From assembly GCA_015066385.1 (NCBI GenBank), contig SVOJ01000011.1:24927-88926 (forward strand): a DNA stretch of 64,000 nucleotides. The letters run 5' to 3'. The notes under the pieces were generated by a model. It searched no databases, had not been told where the DNA came from, and saw only the letters and a program-made list of their open reading frames with translations. The number at the start of each line of letters is the position of its first letter. The stretch's first letter is position 1. This DNA comes from Oscillospiraceae bacterium. GTDB lineage: Bacteria; Bacillota; Clostridia; Oscillospirales; Acutalibacteraceae. Shown here piece after piece: positions 9,114 through 19,700 of this stretch. The position numbers and the translations under genes were made by a program.

Positions 9114-9142
9114 ATATTACCACCTTTTCTTCAGAAAATCAA
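9114..9142 (-). promoter_or_regulatory. Promoter of the secreted phosphoesterase/ABC exporter operon
   Basis: On the minus strand TTGATT (9137-9142) and TAATAT (9114-9119) are separated by 17 bp, upstream of the AAAGGAA ribosome site for the start at 9079. Confidence 0.6.
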
Positions 9143-9162
9143 GAAAAAGACACAATTTCCTG

Positions 9163-9191
9163 TTCCTATCCGCTGAAAAATATGGTATAAT
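9163..9191 (+). promoter_or_regulatory. Promoter of mcsA (weak -35)
   Basis: TATAAT (9186-9191), preceded by TGG as an extended -10, lies 17 bp from a poor -35 (TTCCTA, 9163-9168). No CtsR-type heptad repeat could be seen around it. Confidence 0.5.
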
Positions 9192-9232
9192 GCAATCAAG
9201 AATACTTCGCACAACAGAAAGGAGTCGGTTTT

Positions 9233-9739
9233 TTGCTTTGCCGACATTGTTCAAAAAAAGAAGCGACCACACACATCCGCAGCATCATCGGCGGTGAAAC
9301 GGTCGAAACGCATCTTTGCGCGGAATGTGCCGCAGTATTAGGATACACGGATGTTTTTCCGTTGTTCGCGGCGGGATTTTCGGATTTTATGTTCGGTTCC
9401 CTGCGCAACGATGCCGCAGTCAGCAGTTTAAGCAGTAAAATCGTGCGCTGTGAAAATTGCGGTACATCCTTTGAAGAAATTGTAAACAGCGGTGCGCCGT
9501 CGTGCCCCGCCTGTTACCGTGTTTTTTATGATAAATTTTTGCCGACCGTGCAACGTATTCACGGAAAAACCGTACACATCGGGAAAGTTGCGGGCGGTGC
9601 GGATGAAGAGGTCAAACGCGCCCACCGTATCAGCCTGCTGAAAGAACAACTCAACACCGCCATTGACGAACGCAACTTTGAACTTGCCTCCCGTCTGCGG
9701 GATGAAATCAGGGAACTGGAGGCACGCAGAAATGGATGA
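9233..9739 (+). CDS. mcsA: McsA, activator of protein-arginine kinase (zinc-binding, UVR motif)
   Basis: The 168-residue protein has two treble-clef-type cysteine pairs (CRHC...CAEC and CENC...CPAC) and a C-terminal UVR motif (LNTAIDERNFELASRLRDEIREL). McsA binds McsB and ClpC and tunes arginine phosphorylation of proteins sent to ClpCP. The start is TTG at 9233, set by GAAAGGAG eight bases upstream; no ATG fits. Its end overlaps the mcsB start by 8 bp, so they are coupled. The usual upstream partner gene ctsR is absent; the gene before it is a divergent phosphoesterase. Confidence 0.9.
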   Translation: MLCRHCSKKEATTHIRSIIGGETVETHLCAECAAVLGYTDVFPLFAAGFSDFMFGSLRNDAAVSSLSSKIVRCENCGTSFEEIVNSGAPSCPACYRVFYDKFLPTVQRIHGKTVHIGKVAGGADEEVKRAHRISLLKEQLNTAIDERNFELASRLRDEIRELEARRNG

Positions 9740-10748
9740 AATGAAAAAATGGTACACTGACACCGGTTCACACGGCGAAATTATTCTTGCCACGCGCGTG
9801 CGTACTTTTCGCAATTTTGCGGATATTCCGTTCCCCGCAAGACTTTCGGGCGAAGCGTTGCGCAAAATCAATCTTGCCGTCTGTGCGGTAGTGGAAAATT
9901 TTTCCGATTTTTCGCTGTATCCCGTCAATATGGAAGCACTGCTTGCGCATGAGGCGGTTGCCCTTGCGGAGCGGCATCTCATCAGCGCCGATTTTGCGGC
10001 AGCGCGTGACAACCGTATTTTGCTTTTAAGCAAGGATGAAAGCATCAGCGTGATGGTCAACGAACGCGATCATCTGCGTATGCAGGTGCTGTTCGGCGGT
10101 CTTTGCACAGAAAAGGCTTATGATTGTGCAAACCGTCTGGATGATGCCTTTGACGGTGCTTTTTCCTATGCGTTTGATGAAAAGTTGGGTTTTCTGACCC
10201 GCAATCCCGCCGATCTCGGAACCGCCATGCGTGCATCCGTCATTCTGCATCTGCCGGCTTTGTCTGCGCAGGGATTCATGCTGCAGTTTGCGTCTTCCGC
10301 ACCGAAACTCGGACTTTCCGTGCGCAGTCTGTACGGCGAGGGCGGTACGGCAAAGGGAGATTTGTATCAGCTGACAAATACCGTCACCATGGGACTTTCC
10401 GAACGGGGTGCTTTGCAGAATCTGGAAGCCTTTGCCCTGCAACTGGAAACCCGTGAACGTGCGGCGGCAGAGCAATATGTGAGTGACATTGCCGTGCAGG
10501 ACCGCATCCGCCGCGCACAAGGGGTGCTTACCAATGCCATGTTGCTGCCGACCGATGAAATGCTTGAAGCCCTTTCACTGATTCGTCTGGGGGCGGTGTA
10601 CGGGCAGATTGACATTCCCTTGCAGACCGTCAATGAACTGTTCGTTTCCATGCAGCCTGCAAACATCAACTGCATGGCAGGTGCCGCACTCGGAAAATCC
10701 GACCGTGATGTTCTGCGCGCACAACTGGTCAGAGCAAGGTTGACATAA
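9732..10748 (+). CDS. mcsB: McsB-like protein-arginine kinase with altered catalytic residues
   Basis: The 338-residue protein matches the phosphagen-kinase fold of McsB along its length: ATP-binding ATRVRTFRNF near the start, SVMVNERDHLRMQ, GTAMRASVILHLPAL, RSLYGEGGTAKG and the C-terminal phosphoarginine-site motif RDVLRAQLVRARL. McsB marks proteins for ClpCP by phosphorylating arginine. Compared with the B. subtilis protein as I remember it, NEEDH has become NERDH and the CPTNVGTG loop has become NPADLGTA, removing one catalytic Glu and the active-site Cys. It may be weakly active or a phosphoarginine-binding adaptor. Start ATG 9732 has GGAGG nine bases upstream and overlaps mcsA by 8 bp. 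Confidence 0.85.
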   Translation: MDEMKKWYTDTGSHGEIILATRVRTFRNFADIPFPARLSGEALRKINLAVCAVVENFSDFSLYPVNMEALLAHEAVALAERHLISADFAAARDNRILLLSKDESISVMVNERDHLRMQVLFGGLCTEKAYDCANRLDDAFDGAFSYAFDEKLGFLTRNPADLGTAMRASVILHLPALSAQGFMLQFASSAPKLGLSVRSLYGEGGTAKGDLYQLTNTVTMGLSERGALQNLEAFALQLETRERAAAEQYVSDIAVQDRIRRAQGVLTNAMLLPTDEMLEALSLIRLGAVYGQIDIPLQTVNELFVSMQPANINCMAGAALGKSDRDVLRAQLVRARLT

Positions 10749-10761
10749 ATATTGCACAATT

Positions 10762-10799
10762 GCCATTCGCAGATTTTTTTCTGCGGGCGGCTTTTTTTT
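10762..10799 (+). terminator. Terminator-like hairpin between mcsB and clpC
   Basis: CGCAGA (10768-10773) pairs with TCTGCG (10780-10785), extended past an internal loop by GCC/GGC, followed by eight Ts (10792-10799). It may partly uncouple clpC from mcsAB. Confidence 0.55.
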
Positions 10800-10820
10800 G
10801 TCAAAAACCAAGCGGGCGGT

Positions 10821-10842
10821 CAATACTCATTTAGTAGTATTG
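10821..10842. promoter_or_regulatory. Inverted repeat just upstream of clpC, possible operator
   Basis: CAATACT (10821-10827) and AGTATTG (10836-10842) form a perfect 7-bp inverted repeat with an 8-bp spacer, 18 bp before the GTG start of clpC. It does not match the CtsR heptad-repeat operator. Function is inferred from position only. Confidence 0.35.
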
Positions 10843-10860
10843 TTTTCAGGGAGTGATACC

Positions 10861-13293
10861 GTGTATAAATTTACGGGTTTTTCGGAAAAAGCCAACACCG
10901 CGCTGAACAATGCCGTTAATGCCGCGGAAGACATGGGACACACATATATCGGCAGTGAGCATATTCTGTTGGGACTGATCAAAGACACGGGCAGTGTTGC
11001 CGCCGTGGTTCTGCATAACCGCCGCATTACCGTTCCGCGGGTAAAAGAACAGATACGCAGTGCCATCGGTATCGGCATGCCGACCAAACTGACGGGGGAT
11101 GATTTCACCCCCAAAGCCAAACGCATTGTCGAAAGTGCTTTGCAGGCGGCACGAAGCAACGGGCAGACATTAACGGGAACGGAACATCTGTTGTCTGCCA
11201 TGCTTAAAGAGCCACAGTGTTTTGCCTGCCTTGTCATCAACCGTCTTGGTGTGCAGTGTGCAGATCTGCTGAATGAACTCAACGGCACGCATGAGGGCGA
11301 CCGTAATGCCGTGCAAAAAAGTGTGCGTAACCGCAATCAGCCGACCCTTGAGAAATACGGGCGCGATCTGACCGCCCTTGCGCGGCAGGGAAAGATTGAT
11401 CCTGTCATCGGCAGGGAAAAAGAAATCGAGCGTATGACGGGTATTCTTTGCCGCAGAACCAAAAACAATCCCTGCCTGATCGGCGAACCCGGAGTCGGCA
11501 AAACCGCTGTCGCAGAGGGGCTTGCCTGCAAAATTGCCGACCGTGAAGTGCCTGAACTTTTATGCGACAAACGACTGATTGCACTGGATCTGACCGGCAT
11601 GGTGGCGGGGGCGAAATACCGCGGCGATTTTGAAGACCGCATCCGCAATGCCGTGGAAGAAGTGATGCAGGCGGGGAATATCATTTTGTTTATTGATGAA
11701 CTGCACAACATTGTCGGTGCGGGCGCGGCAGAAGGCGCGGTGGATGCCGCCAATATCTTAAAACCCATGCTCGCAAGGGGCGAACTGCAGATTATCGGCG
11801 CAACCACGTTGGAAGAATATCGCAAAAACATTGAAAAGGATGCCGCGCTTGAACGGCGGTTTCAGCCCATTACGGTGGAAGAACCCACACCGCAACAGGC
11901 TGTGGAAATTCTGCGCGGGCTTCGTGATCGCTACGAAGCGCATCATCGCGTGCGCATTCCCGATGAAACCGTATCGGCGGCGGTTGAATTGTCCGTTCGT
12001 TACATTGCAGACCGTTTTCTGCCCGATAAAGCAGTGGATTTAATGGATGAAGCGGCATCGCGTGTGCGTCTGCATGCAAGCGATCTGCCCGAAAACCTGC
12101 GCAATCTTGAACAGCAACTGCATCATATCTGTGCCGAAAAAGCCGCCGCTGTCAATGCACAGGATTATGAACGGGCGGCAAGTCTGCGCGATGACGAAAA
12201 GGACCTGCAACGGCAACTCGTAGCCGAAAAAGGACGTTGGCACGAAAGCGAGGCAATCGCCCCCGACACGGTCACATCCGAGGACATTGCACAGATCGTG
12301 TCCCTGTGGACGGGCATTCCCGTGCAACGCTTGAGTGTGGAAGAACAGGAAAAACTCATGCAATTGGAAACACATCTGCACAGTTGTGTGTTCGGGCAGG
12401 AAAAGGCGGTCAATACGGTGTCTGCCGCCATCCGCAGAAGCCGTACGGGGCTTTGTGACCCTGCCCGTCCCGTCGGCTCGTTTCTGTTCTGCGGCCCGTC
12501 GGGTGTCGGCAAAACACAGCTTTGCAAAGCCCTTGCGGAGGTGCTGTTCGGGGATGAAAAAGCAATGATCCGTCTGGATATGTCCGAATACACCGAAAAG
12601 CATGCCGTGTCACGCATGGTCGGCTCACCCCCCGGTTATGTCGGCTTTGAAGACGGCGGGCAATTGACCGAACGAGTGCGCCGCAGACCGTTCTGCGTGG
12701 TGCTGTTTGATGAAATCGAAAAAGGGCATCCCGAAATTTACAATCTGTTGTTGCAGATCATGGAAGACGGTATTCTGACCGACACACACGGACGGACGGT
12801 TTCGTTTCGCAATGCAATTGTTATTATGACCAGCAACATCGGTGCCGAGCAGTTTGCCAACGGAGGCGGGATCGGCTTTGCCGAGCAGGACGGCAAAAAT
12901 GCCGCCGCACAACGCGAACAGCATCTGCGCTCGCAACTGAAAAACAGTTTTCGTCCGGAATTTCTCAACCGTATTGATGAGATCATTCTTTTTGAACCTC
13001 TCACCCGGGAGGACTGCATCGGCATTGTGCAGAAACTATTGAGCGAAGTGCAGGATCGCCTGCACGCAAAGCAGATTGAATTGCATTTTGACAAATCGGT
13101 CAGCGAAGCCCTGTGCAATGAAGGCTTTGATGCACGCATCGGTGCAAGAAATCTTCGCCGCACAGTTGCAAAACGCATCGAGGAACCCCTCAGTGAATGG
13201 TTTTTGCAGGGAAAATTGCAGGAGAATAAGCAATACCACTGCAGCATGAAAGAGGCTCGTTTGCAGATCAAAGAAATAAAAAGCAGGGTATGA
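10861..13293 (+). CDS. clpC: ClpC, AAA+ unfoldase of the ClpCP protease
   Basis: The 810-residue protein has a double Clp_N repeat (about 1-145), a first AAA+ domain ([11 protein letters not shown] box [12 protein letters not shown]), a middle domain with a UVR-type segment ([19 protein letters not shown]) and a second AAA+ domain ([21 protein letters not shown]). GGGIGFAEQ contains the IGF-type loop that docks onto ClpP. It unfolds tagged or aggregated proteins in the cytoplasm, with McsA/McsB as adaptors. The GTG start at 10861 is chosen because CAGGGAG lies just upstream and translation reads straight into the N-domain. A terminator-like hairpin separates it from mcsB. Confidence 0.95.
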   Translation: MYKFTGFSEKANTALNNAVNAAEDMGHTYIGSEHILLGLIKDTGSVAAVVLHNRRITVPRVKEQIRSAIGIGMPTKLTGDDFTPKAKRIVESALQAARSNGQTLTGTEHLLSAMLKEPQCFACLVINRLGVQCADLLNELNGTHEGDRNAVQKSVRNRNQPTLEKYGRDLTALARQGKIDPVIGREKEIERMTGILCRRTKNNPCLIGEPGVGKTAVAEGLACKIADREVPELLCDKRLIALDLTGMVAGAKYRGDFEDRIRNAVEEVMQAGNIILFIDELHNIVGAGAAEGAVDAANILKPMLARGELQIIGATTLEEYRKNIEKDAALERRFQPITVEEPTPQQAVEILRGLRDRYEAHHRVRIPDETVSAAVELSVRYIADRFLPDKAVDLMDEAASRVRLHASDLPENLRNLEQQLHHICAEKAAAVNAQDYERAASLRDDEKDLQRQLVAEKGRWHESEAIAPDTVTSEDIAQIVSLWTGIPVQRLSVEEQEKLMQLETHLHSCVFGQEKAVNTVSAAIRRSRTGLCDPARPVGSFLFCGPSGVGKTQLCKALAEVLFGDEKAMIRLDMSEYTEKHAVSRMVGSPPGYVGFEDGGQLTERVRRRPFCVVLFDEIEKGHPEIYNLLLQIMEDGILTDTHGRTVSFRNAIVIMTSNIGAEQFANGGGIGFAEQDGKNAAAQREQHLRSQLKNSFRPEFLNRIDEIILFEPLTREDCIGIVQKLLSEVQDRLHAKQIELHFDKSVSEALCNEGFDARIGARNLRRTVAKRIEEPLSEWFLQGKLQENKQYHCSMKEARLQIKEIKSRV

Positions 13294-13299
13294 AGTAAA

Positions 13300-13618
13300 T
13301 AAATTACGGTTTATCTGTCTGTCTTTGGACAGACAGAAATGCAAAATGCAAGAATGCAAAATTAAAGGAATGGCATTGCCATTTTAGAAGATGTAATTCA
13401 TAATTTTTCAGTTTCAAATTTTAGTTTACACTGATTCTTTACAATCAAAGTCATATAAAATAATTAACACATGTTTAATGAATTGCAATTCGCATTTCTA
13501 TTTGCAAATTTCTTCATATTCTATAATCGGAGCGTCAGCGACCCGATAATTTTGCATTTTGAATTTTGCATTTTGCATTTACGGTTTATCGGGCTAAAGC
13601 CCGATAAACCGTAATTTA
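13300..13618. mobile_element. MITE-like element A with TAAATTACGGTTTATC terminal inverted repeats
   Basis: The 506 bp between clpC and the giant surface gene holds no gene but a non-coding element. Its left end (13300-13315) is TAAATTACGGTTTATC and its right end (13603-13618) is the exact complement. Inside are a hairpin (CTGTCTGTC with its complement, 13316-13337), an inverted pair of ATGCAAA-type repeats (about 13338-13363 and 13546-13580) and, at the right end, a 15-bp perfect palindrome with an AA loop (13581-13612). Similar ends occur at 20831 and 37284-37549. No flanking duplication is obvious and no transposase is encoded. Confidence 0.65.
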
Positions 13619-13799
13619 TCCTTTTGCCAATTTTGTGAATGCAAATAAGCGGCTCATTTTTGTGAATGTGCCCATAATTATTATATATATTTTGTTTATT
13701 TTGATTTTTATATATTTATTGCAATCAATCGGCAGATGTGGTATGATTATTGTGTATAATTGTACGAAGACCTTTGTCTTCGGAAGGAGTGTTATTTTT

Positions 13800-16700
13800 A
13801 TGACAAGAACACACAAAATCACACACCGTATCATGGCCCTTGTGCTTTGCGCGGTGCTTGTGCTGACCTCGGGCGGCACAGGTCTTGGCAGCATTCTCAC
13901 AAGTGAGCTGTGGGACAGCCTTGCCCCCACGGCAGAAGCGGCAACTGCAAACAGTGCATCAACGCTGAAATCGGCAATTGAGGGTGCTTCTGCAACCGGC
14001 ACAACAACCATTCAGCTGACTGGGAATATTACAGATCTCAGTTCTGCTTTGCCGCAAATAACCAAAAATATTATCTTGGATTTGAATGGTTATTCCATCA
14101 CACACAGTGTTTCTGCTACGCTTACAGGTGAGGGAAGCTCGGCATATCAGTTACCTTCCAATAATGCGGGCAGCTCTGTGACTACCGATACCTTGGGTTC
14201 TGCCTTTTTTACGGTAACCAGCAACGGCAAATTGCAGGTTATTAACTCATCATCTTCCACTGCTTCCAATATCAGTTTTTCGGCATATTGCAAGACGAAT
14301 GTTGAGTTCAATCACTTTACAAACCAGGCATCCGTTAATATTTTTGAGAGCATCGGATCCGGTGTGCTTGTTCTTGGTGATCCCGACACAAGCAAAAACA
14401 ATTTTACAATTTCTGCTTCAGCTGAAACCGATTTTGAAAAAAGAGGCTGGGCAACAGGTGACACGGTAGCCGGATGTAATGCGTATTCAACTGCTCTGGC
14501 TGTTACGGTTGACTCAAAAGATGCCGTTTTGAAGATTTATCCAGGTATAACGGTTGAAAGTAAAGCATTCGCCGGTTACACAAATAACTATTCCGGACAG
14601 ATGCGTTCTTATGCGATCAATGTCAATAATTGTAAGAGCTGTGATATTTACGGTGGTACCTTCAATGCAAAAGGTGAATTGAGAAACCGAGGTAACAGTA
14701 ATAATAACACCGAGGCAAAGACCAGTTATTGTACTGCAATCAGAGTTGCAGCCGGCAATGTTTATGTTTTTGATGCGGATGCAGATGCTTATTTTTATAG
14801 CGGTGCTGATACAAAGAAGAATTCCGTTCATAATGCAGCAGTTTATATTCCCGGGGCCTCTGCTCCGATTATTTATGGCGGTTATTTTACAGCCAGCAGT
14901 GAGAAAAGCAGTGACAATGGTATTGATATTTCCTCTTATGCCATTGAGTCGGAAACCGCAGGCTGGTGTTATGCTCTTGTTGGCGAATCCCTTGTGTTTA
15001 ACAGAGGTGCAACTGAAAGTAAAGTCGCTTCACCCTACAGTCAGTTTACTGTATTCTTCATGGCTGATCCGGTTACAGAGAATGAAAAGTGGTATGGCTA
15101 TTATGAGAGCATCAACGAGTGGACAAGTGATAATTATACCGCAGTCTACGGACTGAGCAGCGCCAGCCGTACAAATGCCCAGCATAATGTTTATACCGAT
15201 TATGCTGGTTCAGGTACAACAGAATTGAAGCCGAACAAATATAAGCGCACGGCTTATGAAGCTACCGGATGGACTGCTGTGTTTGCCGGAACGAATGCAC
15301 CGGTTTCCGGATTCAGCAGAGATAATGATCTGATCAATTCCGGTACCTTCGGCGGTACGGGTGGTACTGTATTTGTGCACCCCACATGGACACCGACCAC
15401 ATATACCGTAACTTATTTATGGGATAAAGCGGATAATATCACCCTCACGGACGAAAACGGAATAAAATATGAGAACGGCCCCGTGGGGAAGAACTACAAC
15501 ATTGAAAGCACGCATACCCTGCTTACACCGACCCGTCCCGGCTATGATTTTACAGGTTGGCGTCCGACAGCCGATTTCGGTGTTTTCCCGAACGGCACAA
15601 AATCATGGGATAAGACAATGCTGTATACAGCCGATAAGCCCCTGACCGGAAAATGGGACAATGTTTCCCTGCGCCCCGAGTGGACTCCGATCAATTACAC
15701 CATCACCTTTGCAACCGATAAAAATGCGGACGGCTCGTATTCGTTCAACCCCACAGCCACTCTGCGTGACCCGGTTGACCCCGAAAAGATTGTATCTGCG
15801 GCGGCTTATGAAAACTATAACCTGCGTGACGGCGGTACATTGCCCTCTGTCTTTAAACCCGGTTACACATTCCAGAATTCATGGAAGGTTGTGAAGATTG
15901 AAAACGGTGGCGGTGCACCCGTCGGAAACGATATTCCGGTCGGCACATTCGGCTCGGTCTGGGGCAAACTGACCCTGCAGGCAAATCTTACGCCGAACAA
16001 ATACACGGTCAACTATGTCATTCCCGATGATGCAAAGTTCATCGGATCGGCGCAGAAAGAAGTCACATTTGATGCACCCTACGGTGAACTGTCCAAGGCA
16101 GAACGCGAAGGCTATACCTTCCTTGGCTGGTCAACCGTTGAAGGCAGTGATGTGCCGAACGTTGATTCAACAACCCCCTACACAACCGTCGGCGATGCCA
16201 CACTGTATGCTTGCTGGTCTGCAGTCGGTTACGGTGTAAAACTTTATTATTACAACTCTGAAGGACAAAAAACACCGTTGAATGACGGCAATCCGATCAA
16301 TGTGATATATGATCAGCCTTACGGCGCACAGTTGACTGAACTGCAACCCGATGATGATCGCAGACCCGGTTGGAAATTCAATGCATGGCTTACTGCAGAC
16401 GGGCAAGTGGTAACTGCAGACACGATTTACAAAATTGCAGGCAACAGCGAACTGTATGCCGATCTTGTAGAAGCCACCTACTATCTGACCTTTGATGAAA
16501 ACGGCGGTTCTGCGGTTACGGATTTCTCCTATACTGTAAGTAATATCATTACTTTGCCCACCAGTGTCAAGACCGGTTATGAACTGCGTTGGAAAGCGCA
16601 GAACAGCGCAGGCAGATGGACTGCCGGCTCCCTTTATGCACCCGGTGAATATACGGGTGAGTACGGTACCGTTGAATTTATTGCAGACTGGACACTTGCA

Positions 16701-19700
16701 CAATACAAGATCACACTCGAAGCCAACGGCGGTGCCTGCAGCTACGGTGAAATCAATTATAACTATGAAACTGCAATCAATGCAGATGAATTTGCAGGCA
16801 AATATACCCCCACCCGCGCGGGTTATATATTCGACGGTTGGTTTGTTAAGGAAAGTGTCGGCTCCTGGACTGTAAGTGCCGAACCGATTGCATCTTTCGA
16901 CAAGGAAAATCACGGCAATGTCACGCTGGTCGCAAAGTGGACACCTGAAGAATATACTCTTACCTTTGATCTGAACGGCGGCGAATATGAGGGTGCAAAG
17001 GAATATGCCGTCACCTACACCATCGAAGACGAAATTCCCATGTTTGCACCCACCAGAACGGCTTACACATTCAATCAGTGGGTCGTTGCGGACGGCACTC
17101 ATATCGGCACTGTCTGGTCTGCCGGTACCTATATTCAGAAAGATGACGTTCTGACCGAAAAATACGGCGATGTAACATTGATCGCACAATGGACTCCGAT
17201 TAACTATACCATTTCCTTTAATGCGAACGGCGGTTCCGAAGAGTGGAATTACAACACATACAATACCGTACAGGCATATACATTGCCGACCAGTGTCAGA
17301 CCGGGTTACACCTTCAAGGGATGGATTCCCGCCACGGATGCCGGCAGCTGGAAAGCCGATACAACCTATGATGCAGGTTATTCGGTCGGTGGAATGTACG
17401 GCAACGTCAGTTTTACTGCTGATTGGATTGCCGAAGATTTTACCGCAACGCTGGATGCCAACGGCGGTGAACTTGCCGAAACATCGGTCGGTTATACCGT
17501 TCTTGCCGATACTGCATTGCCTGCTCCCGTCCGTGACGGTTATGCGTTTGCTGGCTGGCGCGTGGTTGAAACTGTCGGTTCCTGGAAAAAAGATAATATT
17601 GTTTCGTCCGTTGAACAAGGTAATTACGGCAATGTCAGCCTGATTGCAGAATGGACTGCAATTCCGTATGATGCCACATTCTATTCGCAGAATACCCTGC
17701 AGTCAGAACTTACGGTAGAAGATTACACAGTCGAAAACGGCATCACCCTTCCCTCAATCAGCCGTGACCACTACACCTTTATGGGGTGGCAGCCTGTTGA
17801 GAGTGTCGGCTCGTGGGATGCTTCGCTGATTTACACGGCAAAGGAATATCCGGATGCATGGGGTGCAGTGCAGTTCAACGCTGTATGGGAAGTTTATACC
17901 TACACTGTTGAATGGAAAAATGAAGACGGCACTCTGCTTGAAAAAGATGAAAAAGTCGAATACGGTACACTTCCCGCCTATGACGGTGCAACACCCGAAA
18001 AACCTGCCGATGCGCAATACACGTACACCTTTGTCGGTTGGGATCCTGCCGTAACACCCGTAACAGGTGAAAACGGCACAACCTATATCTATACTGCTGT
18101 ATACGCACAGACTGTCAACGCCTATACCGTTACATGGCAGTATGATACGGATGAAGATGATTCCACTCCGCTTGCAATCGTGACAGATACTTTCAACTAC
18201 GGCGAAATGCCCGTCTTCAAAGGCGGTATTCCCGTCAGAGAAAGCAGTGACGAATCTGACCATGTATGGCAGTTTATGGGTTGGTCACCTGCGGTTTCTG
18301 CAGTAACGGGTGATGTGACCTATACGGCAATCTTTGAAAAGAATGAAGATCCCATTACCATCACATGGCATATTGACGGTGATGCGCATGTGACGTACGG
18401 TGTCACCGGTTCCGTTCCCGTATATCCCACCACACCCGCCAAGACAGACGAGGGTGGCTACAGATACACCTTCAAAGGCTGGGCTGCTGTTGAAAACGGC
18501 ACAATCCTTGATTCTCTTCCCGCATTGGGTGATGACGATGTATCTTACTATGCCGTATTTACAAGCAGTGCAATTCCCTACACCGCAACATTGATCGGCA
18601 ACGGCGGAACGGTTGAAAGAGATACCGAAACCTATGCCGTAGAAGGCGATGCGCTGGAACTGCCCGTTCCCGTGCGTGACGGTTACACCTTTGTCGGTTG
18701 GAAACCGCTTGCAAAAGTCGGCAACTGGGATGAAAATACGCTCTACAATGCCGGTGTTCTCGGCGGTATGATCGGTGATGTAACCCTCGTTGCACAGTGG
18801 CAGGCAACCGAATACACCGTTACGGTCTATCCCGCAAACGGTGAAGCCGAATATGATTTGACTTATACCATTGACGGCACACAGACACTGCCCACCGTTA
18901 CCCGTGAGGGATATACGTTTACGGGTTGGTATGTCTTGCTGGGCGAAGGCAGTTGGAAACAGGGTCAGGTGCTTGACCTGAATGAAAGCCTTGCAAATGC
19001 CTACGGTAATCTGACCGTACAGGCACAGTGGCAGGTTAATCGCTATACCGTCACATGGGTCATTGACGGTACATTTGCTACCGAAACCTATGCTTACGGC
19101 GCGGCCATTGCACAGCGTACCGTCCCCGAAAAACTCGGTTATATTGCTGCATGGGATGTCGGCACACTGCCGCAGGTCATGCCCGCTGAAAATCTTGTAA
19201 TCACGGCTGTTTATACGCTCCGTGAATACACAATTACTTACAATGCAAACGGCGGCGAAATGCCTGCAAACTATCCCACGGTTTACAACATCACCTCCAC
19301 CGATGCACTGCCCGTACCCACCAAGGCAGGTAGCCTGTTTGCAGGCTGGCAGGTTGTCAGCGAAGGCGGTAACTGGATTCTTAACACCACCACCGCCGCA
19401 TCCGCAACCCTTGCGGGACGTTACGGCAATGTGTCCCTGAAAGCGGTATGGACACCCACCATTCATGCAATCACATGGGTCATTGACGGCAAGGAACGAA
19501 TCGCACACTGGTACTATGGCGCAATGCCCTCTTATGACGGCACACCTGTAAAACCGCAGGATGCACAGTATACCTACACGTTTGCAGGCTGGGATAAGGA
19601 AATTGTCACCGTAACGGGGGATGCAGTCTATACGGCCCTGTTTGATTCTGTTGTTCGCAAGTATCCCGTCACATGGATGCTTGATGATAAGGTACTTGAA

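Noticed and set aside
10814..10826. CtsR operator before clpC
   Set aside because: Only a single GGTCAA-like half is present; the second heptad of the direct repeat is missing, and no ctsR gene is in the window.
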